This document shows, piece after piece, positions 5,917 through 9,628 of a stretch of DNA of 9,628 bases. Both the position numbers and the translations under genes were made by a program. The notes under the pieces are model-generated. The model was not told the origin of the DNA, did no database searches, and worked only from the letters and a program-made list of their open reading frames with translations. How positions within the stretch are numbered: the first letter of the stretch is position 1; each line of letters opens with the position of its first letter. The DNA comes from RUG806 sp963624415 (GTDB taxonomy: Bacteria; Bacillota; Clostridia; Oscillospirales; Acutalibacteraceae). The stretch covers positions 1-9,628 of the forward strand of contig CAVFPQ010000088.1 of NCBI GenBank assembly GCA_963624415.1. Reading direction: 5' to 3'.

Positions 5917-8550
5917 ATGGAATGGACGGGACTTAACGAGCTTCGTGAAAAGTACCTTAAGTTTTTTGAGAGCAAGGGACATCTGCGTCTTGACAGCTTT
6001 TCGCTTGTTCCTCAGGGGGACAAGAGCCTTTTGCTCATAAACGCCGGCATGGCGCCCATGAAAAAGTATTTTACGGGTGAAGTCACTCCCCCTTCAAAGA
6101 GAGTTACAACTTGTCAGAAGTGCATTCGTACTCCCGATATTGAGCGAGTAGGTCACACCGCGCGTCACGGCACATTCTTCGAGATGCTCGGCAACTTCTC
6201 ATTCGGTGACTACTTTAAGCACGAGGCCACCGCATGGGCATGGGAGTTCTGCACCAAAGAAATGCAGATGGACCCCGAAAAAATATATGTAAGCATTTAT
6301 CTTGACGACGATGAGGCATATGACATATGGACAAAGGAAGTCGGCGTAAAGCCCGATCATATGGTTCGTTTCGGCAAGGAAGACAACTTCTGGGAGCACG
6401 GTGCCGGTCCCTGCGGCCCTTGCTCGGAGCTTTATTATGACAGAGGTCCCGAACACGGCTGCGGCAAGCCCGACTGCAAGGTCGGCTGTGACTGCGACAG
6501 ATATGTTGAGTTCTGGAACCTTGTTTTCACCCAGTTTGAGAATGACGGAAACGGCAATTACACCCGCTTAAAGCACCCGAATATCGACACCGGTATGGGT
6601 CTTGAAAGACTTGCGTGCATTTCTCAGGGAGTTGACAATCTTTTTGAGGTTGACACGGTTCGCAATATTATGAAGCGTGTTATGGAAATAGCCGGCGTAA
6701 AATATCACGAGGACGCAAAAAAGGATATTTCCCTTCGTGTTGTTACCGACCATATCCGTTCAACGGCAATGATGATTTCAGACGGTGTTATGCCCTCAAA
6801 TGAAGGCAGAGGCTATGTTTTAAGACGACTTTTAAGACGTGCCGCACGCCACGGCAGACTTCTGGGTATAGACAAGCCCTTCCTTGCAGACCTCTGCGAG
6901 ACGGTTATTGCGGAGAGCGGCAAGGCATATCCGGCGCTTGTCGAAAAACATGATTATATAGTAAAAATTATATCGGTAGAAGAAGACAGCTTCAACCGCA
7001 CACTTGATTCGGGACTTAAGCTTCTTGAAGAAATGATCGAAAAGAGCGAGAGCAAAACGCTTTCGGGTGCGGATGCCTTCAAGCTTTCGGATACATTCGG
7101 CTTCCCTATTGACCTTACCAAAGAAATTCTCGAAGAAAAGGGCATGGATGTCGACGAGGACGAATTTAACGCTCTTGTCAAAAAGCAGAAGGACACTGCA
7201 AGAAGTGCCAGAAAAGATGCCGGAGCGGACGCTTGGAAAGACACAGGCGCAACGCTCAAGGGCATTCCCGCCACTGTATTTACAGGTTATGAGACAACAT
7301 CCGACAGCGGAAAAGTTCTCGCAATTCTGAATAGCAAAGGCGAAAAGATTGACAGTGCGGACGCCGATACCGAGGCTACACTTATTCTTGACAAAACGTG
7401 CTTCTATGCCGAGAGCGGCGGACAGACAGGCGACAGAGGCAAGATAAAGGGCAACGGTTTTGTATTCAAGGTAACCGACACCACCAAAAATTCAAACGGA
7501 CTGTTCTTCCACAAAGGCAAGGTTATAGACGGTGCTGTGACTGTAAACGATGAAGTCACGACAAATGTTTGCCCGCACTGCAGAGCGGCAACGGCTCGCA
7601 ACCATACATCGGCTCACCTTTTGCAGGCGGCACTCAGAAAGACATTCGGCAGTCATATCGAGCAGGCAGGTCAGCTTGTAAACCGTGATGTCATGCGTTT
7701 TGACTTTACGCATTTTGAGGCTCTTACAAGCGAACAGATAGCCGAGATAGAGCATAATGTCAATGAAGTTATTCTGTCGGCGGTTGAGGTCGTAACAGAA
7801 GAAAAGACACTTGCAGAAGCAAAAGCGATGGGTGCAATGGCTCTGTTCGGTGAAAAATACGGCGACAAGGTTCGTGTTGTAAATATCGGCGGCTATTCAC
7901 TGGAGCTTTGCGGCGGCACACATGTAAAGAACACAGGCGAGATAGGAATGTTCAAGATAATTTCCGAGTCGTCGGTGGCATCGGGTGTCAGAAGAATTGA
8001 AGCCGTAACGGGACTTAACGCACTTAAATATGTTAATTCCGTATGTGAAAACGCACTTAAAGCGGCATCGGTTCTTAAATGCGGAACGGTTGAAGCTCTC
8101 CCCGACAAGGCGGCGGCAATTCAGACCGAGCTTAAAACAGCCGAAAAAGAGATTGAAAAGCTCAAGGGTGAAATCGCATCCGCAAAGGCGGGAGATCTCT
8201 TTAAGACAGTCGGCGAAATCAACGGTATAGCCATAAAGACAGCCGACATGGGCGAAGCGGACGCAAACGCGCTCAGAACAATGCTCGACAGTGCAAAGGA
8301 TGACAACAGCGTTGTTATGGTTGCCGGCAAAAATTCCGAAAAAGGCACTTGTTCATTTGCGTGCGCATGCGGCAAAAACGCAGTTGCAAAGGGCGCTCAC
8401 GCCGGAAATATAGTTCGTGAAACCGCAAAAATCGCAGGCGGTGCAGGCGGCGGCAAGCCCGACAGTGCAATGGCAGGCGGCAAGGACATTACGAAGATAA
8501 GTGAAGCCCTTGATGCGGTTAAGGGTATTGCAGAGAAGTTTATAAAGTGA
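5917..8550 (+). CDS. alaS: Alanyl-tRNA synthetase
   Basis: This class II aminoacyl-tRNA synthetase charges tRNA-Ala in the cytoplasm and edits mischarged Ser/Gly-tRNA-Ala. Its 877 residues match full-length bacterial AlaRS (876 in E. coli). The N-terminal catalytic domain begins WTGLNELREKYLKFFESKGH. It includes the ARHGTFFEMLGNFSFGDYF segment (82-100), NFWEHGAGPCGPCSE (157-171) and the motif-3 region DTGMGLERL (224-232). Cysteines at 166/169 and in the GCGKPDCKVGCDCD insert (181-194) are of the type seen in clostridial AlaRS. The editing domain has the zinc ligands H563, H567, C665 and H669 (HTSAH, CGGTH). The C-terminal DHHA1 part is Ala/Lys-rich, with GGAGGGKPDSAMAGG near 844-858. The ribosome binding site is weak (AAGAAG at 5901-5906). 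It is the second gene of the operon from 5313, and no clear terminator follows it. Confidence 0.97.
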   Translation: MEWTGLNELREKYLKFFESKGHLRLDSFSLVPQGDKSLLLINAGMAPMKKYFTGEVTPPSKRVTTCQKCIRTPDIERVGHTARHGTFFEMLGNFSFGDYFKHEATAWAWEFCTKEMQMDPEKIYVSIYLDDDEAYDIWTKEVGVKPDHMVRFGKEDNFWEHGAGPCGPCSELYYDRGPEHGCGKPDCKVGCDCDRYVEFWNLVFTQFENDGNGNYTRLKHPNIDTGMGLERLACISQGVDNLFEVDTVRNIMKRVMEIAGVKYHEDAKKDISLRVVTDHIRSTAMMISDGVMPSNEGRGYVLRRLLRRAARHGRLLGIDKPFLADLCETVIAESGKAYPALVEKHDYIVKIISVEEDSFNRTLDSGLKLLEEMIEKSESKTLSGADAFKLSDTFGFPIDLTKEILEEKGMDVDEDEFNALVKKQKDTARSARKDAGADAWKDTGATLKGIPATVFTGYETTSDSGKVLAILNSKGEKIDSADADTEATLILDKTCFYAESGGQTGDRGKIKGNGFVFKVTDTTKNSNGLFFHKGKVIDGAVTVNDEVTTNVCPHCRAATARNHTSAHLLQAALRKTFGSHIEQAGQLVNRDVMRFDFTHFEALTSEQIAEIEHNVNEVILSAVEVVTEEKTLAEAKAMGAMALFGEKYGDKVRVVNIGGYSLELCGGTHVKNTGEIGMFKIISESSVASGVRRIEAVTGLNALKYVNSVCENALKAASVLKCGTVEALPDKAAAIQTELKTAEKEIEKLKGEIASAKAGDLFKTVGEINGIAIKTADMGEADANALRTMLDSAKDDNSVVMVAGKNSEKGTCSFACACGKNAVAKGAHAGNIVRETAKIAGGAGGGKPDSAMAGGKDITKISEALDAVKGIAEKFIK

Positions 8551-8556
8551 ATTGAT

Positions 8557-8605
8557 GCGACGAGGAGCGCAAGCGACGAGGAGCTTAAGCCGACGACGAA
8601 CGAGC
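8557..8605. repeat. Period-16 direct repeat at the start of the GC-rich segment
   Basis: GCGACGAGGAGC occurs at 8557-8568 and 8573-8584, each followed by a 4-nt linker (GCAA, TTAA). A degenerate third copy (GCCGACGACGAACGAGC) follows. The repeat starts six bases after the alaS stop codon. Confidence 0.8.
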
Positions 8606-8880
8606 TGCCGAATGGCAGGGAGTGAGGAGGAGGCACATGCCCCGAGGGAGTCGAATTTGTGATGCCGGAATTTTCGGCAGAACAAATGAAGACGAGCGAG
8701 GGGCAGCCGCTCAAGGTGGCACCCCGATGGCCGGGGTTTAGCTTGCCGCATTGTAAAGCTGACCTACCGGGCAGACGGGTGCACCGCAGAGCGGCCGGGC
8801 CCGCCGGTACGGCAAAGCCGGGCGTCACCGAAAAAGCCCACACTTTGCGAAGCTCGACAGCCCCCGGGATGAAGTACTTC
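8557..8880. other. GC-rich, purine-biased, hairpin-dense segment; candidate structured RNA or mobile element
   Basis: This 324-bp stretch between alaS and the HIT gene is much more GC-rich than its surroundings, and its first half is purine-rich on the + strand. Stems I can pair by eye are CTGCC/GGCAG (8605-8609/8614-8618); ATTTGT/ACAAAT (8655-8660/8682-8687) stacked through facing GA/GA onto TGCCG/CGGCA (8663-8667/8675-8679); GAGCG/CGCTC (8694-8698/8708-8712); ACCCCG/CGGGGT (8721-8726/8732-8737); AGCTT/AAGCT (8740-8744/8756-8760); TACCGG/CCGGTA (8765-8770/8804-8809) enclosing CCGC/GCGG (8784-8787/8791-8794); and CGGC/GCCG (8810-8813/8817-8820). No T-tract or credible ORF is present. It could be a structured ncRNA, the remains of an insertion element, or a REP-like element. 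I cannot assign a known family. Confidence 0.55.
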
Positions 8881-8938
8881 CCCGATTATCATGCATTATT
8901 CACTGACGATTACAAATTAAAAGAAAGGTGGCGAAATT

Positions 8939-9277
8939 ATGGATTGCGTATTCTGTGCAATTGCAAACGGAGAAATCCCCTCAACAAAGGTTTATGAGGA
9001 TGACACAATATTGGCGTTTAAGGATCTTAATCCTCAGGCACCCGTTCACATTCTCGTAGTACCCAAGGAGCATATCAAATGGGGATATGACATTACGCCC
9101 GAAAACAGTGCCGTTGTTGCGCATATTTTCGAGATGATTCCCGTTATCGCAAAAGAACAGGGGCTCACGAACGGATACAGAGTAATAAACAACTGCGGCG
9201 AAAGTGCCGGCCAGTCGGTATTGCATCTGCATTTCCACATCCTCGGCGGAAGAGACTTCGGCTGGCCTCCGGGCTGA
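8939..9277 (+). CDS. hinT: HIT-family (HinT-like) nucleotide-binding protein
   Basis: This small cytoplasmic enzyme belongs to the histidine-triad superfamily. HinT proteins hydrolyse AMP-lysine and other adenosine phosphoramidates, including aminoacyl-adenylates released by tRNA synthetases. The triad is H96-L-H98-F-H100-I-L, with H98 as the expected nucleophile. The N-terminus has C3-x2-C6, the metal-binding pair seen in many HIT proteins, and the NPQAPVHILVVPKEH signature lies at 31-45. The C-terminus LGGRDFGWPPG is the usual family ending, so 112 residues is full length. AGGTGG (8926-8931) lies 7 nt before the ATG. Tandem stops TGATGA end it. It follows alaS in the same orientation, but 388 nt of structured GC-rich DNA separate them. 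No strong promoter is visible, so it is either co-transcribed or has a weak promoter near 8890-8920. Confidence 0.95.
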   Translation: MDCVFCAIANGEIPSTKVYEDDTILAFKDLNPQAPVHILVVPKEHIKWGYDITPENSAVVAHIFEMIPVIAKEQGLTNGYRVINNCGESAGQSVLHLHFHILGGRDFGWPPG

Positions 9278-9284
9278 TGAGAAA

Positions 9285-9362
9285 TGATATATCACTGTTA
9301 CGATATGATATATAATAAATCGTATGATATACTTGCCTTGCAAGTTGTGATATCATATCCGT
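9285..9362. repeat. Array C of GATATC-bounded mini-hairpins
   Basis: It starts eight bases past the HIT gene stop codon. TGATATA-type boundaries flank one clear hairpin, ACTTGC/GCAAGT with loop CTT (9331-9336/9340-9345). This is the exact reverse complement of the module at 83-97 in array A. The following GTGATAT-ATATCCGTTTC also matches the neighbouring module of A in inverted orientation. Earlier units (9285-9330) are AT-rich and degenerate. The array lies inside the 3' untranslated region, upstream of the terminator. Confidence 0.8.
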
Positions 9363-9385
9363 TTCAATAAAAACTGATATTTTTG

Positions 9386-9424
9386 AAAAGCCTCTTTTGT
9401 CGGTTAGGCAAAAGAGGCTTTTTT
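9386..9424 (+). terminator. Strong intrinsic terminator after the HIT gene
   Basis: A perfect 14-bp stem (AAAAGCCTCTTTTG at 9386-9399 with CAAAAGAGGCTTTT at 9409-9422) has a 9-nt loop and ends in T6 (9419-9424). It lies 108 nt past the stop codon because array C intervenes. Arm 9391-9400 could also pair with a second copy of ACAAAAGAGG at 9455-9464. Confidence 0.9.
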
Positions 9425-9468
9425 AATGATACAATATTACGTTTTTTCAGTTATACAAAAGAGGAGGG

Positions 9469-9597
9469 TTTTTAATGATATATTGCTGTCGCAATGTAAT
9501 ATAATATCCGTTCCAATATATGCCGCAGGCATATCACCGCACAAAGTGCGATATCATTTCGAAGATATATCATCCGTTCCGCAGGAACGGATATCAT
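9469..9597. repeat. Array D, inverted near copy of array A
   Basis: From CAAAAGAGGAGGG (9456) onward the sequence is the reverse complement of positions 163 down to 1, with few substitutions. Stems are ATTGC/GCAAT (9482-9486/9491-9495), ATATGCC/GGCATAT (9518-9524/9528-9534), CGCAC/GTGCG (9538-9542/9546-9550), a TTCGAA palindrome (9558-9563), and a 9-bp ATCCGTTCC/GGAACGGAT hairpin (9572-9580/9584-9592, loop GCA). Two adjacent modules of array A, 41 bp in total, are missing between 9497 and 9498. Confidence 0.88.
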
Positions 9598-9599
9598 TG

Positions 9600-9628
9600 A
9601 AAGAGTCCTGTAAAGGCTCTTTCTATAT
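9600..9628 (+). terminator. Possible terminator cut by the window end
   Basis: AAAGAGTC (9600-9607) can pair with GGCTCTTT (9615-9622), including one G-T pair, around a 7-nt loop. CTATAT follows and the window stops, so the T-tract cannot be judged. Confidence 0.35.

Noticed and set aside
8353..8843. Antisense ORFs of 132 and 148 codons over the alaS end and the GC-rich segment
   Set aside because: They are long only because GC-rich DNA has few stops. They overlap each other and alaS, have no ribosome binding site, and encode low-complexity Ser/Ala/Pro/Arg-rich products.
8659..8997. Plus-strand ORF of 112 codons crossing the GC-rich segment into the HIT gene
   Set aside because: It overlaps the HIT start in another frame, has no ribosome binding site, and its composition follows the hairpin-rich DNA rather than any protein family I know.

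Overview
The window looks like chromosomal DNA of a gut-type clostridium, probably Oscillospiraceae/Ruminococcaceae (Ruminococcus or Eubacterium siraeum-like). The reasons are Gram-positive housekeeping genes (a RelQ-type alarmone synthetase and a Cys-rich clostridial AlaS), sigma-A promoters with TGn-extended -10 boxes, a large secreted BspA-type leucine-rich-repeat protein with Cys-rich C-terminal modules, and intergenic arrays of GATATC-bounded mini-hairpins. The taxonomy is inferred from family resemblance, not from a database search.

Layout from left to right. Positions 1-268 hold two hairpin arrays separated by a bidirectional terminator. A clear promoter (334-362) then drives relQ (390-1046, +), whose terminator lies at 1122-1163. 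The convergent gene 1293-4814 (-) encodes a 1173-residue exported protein: signal peptide, two BspA-like LRR blocks, an Ig-like domain, a beta-sandwich-like segment, seven Cys/His modules at about 40-residue pitch, and a 39-residue aromatic Cys/His tail. A 0.5 kb AT-rich intergenic region (4815-5312) carries a small palindrome, a dispersed repeat and a heptanucleotide tandem array. A second strong promoter (5313-5341) starts a likely operon: a leader hairpin, an unrecognised 160-residue acidic-tailed protein (5404-5886) and alaS (5917-8550).

Between alaS and the HIT-family gene (8939-9277, +) lies a 388-nt segment. Its part 8557-8880 is strikingly GC-rich, purine-biased in its first half and dense in hairpins. 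It has no credible ORF and is the best candidate in the window for an undescribed structured RNA or non-autonomous mobile element. After the HIT gene come another hairpin array, a strong terminator and a fourth array, which is a near copy of the left-edge array in inverted orientation.

Functionally the genes are mostly housekeeping: stringent-response signalling, tRNA-Ala charging and nucleotide phosphoramidate hydrolysis. They sit beside one surface or secreted accessory protein. The unusual biology is in the non-coding DNA: the modular hairpin arrays, with precise module loss and compensatory stem changes, the GC-rich structured segment and the heptamer repeat.
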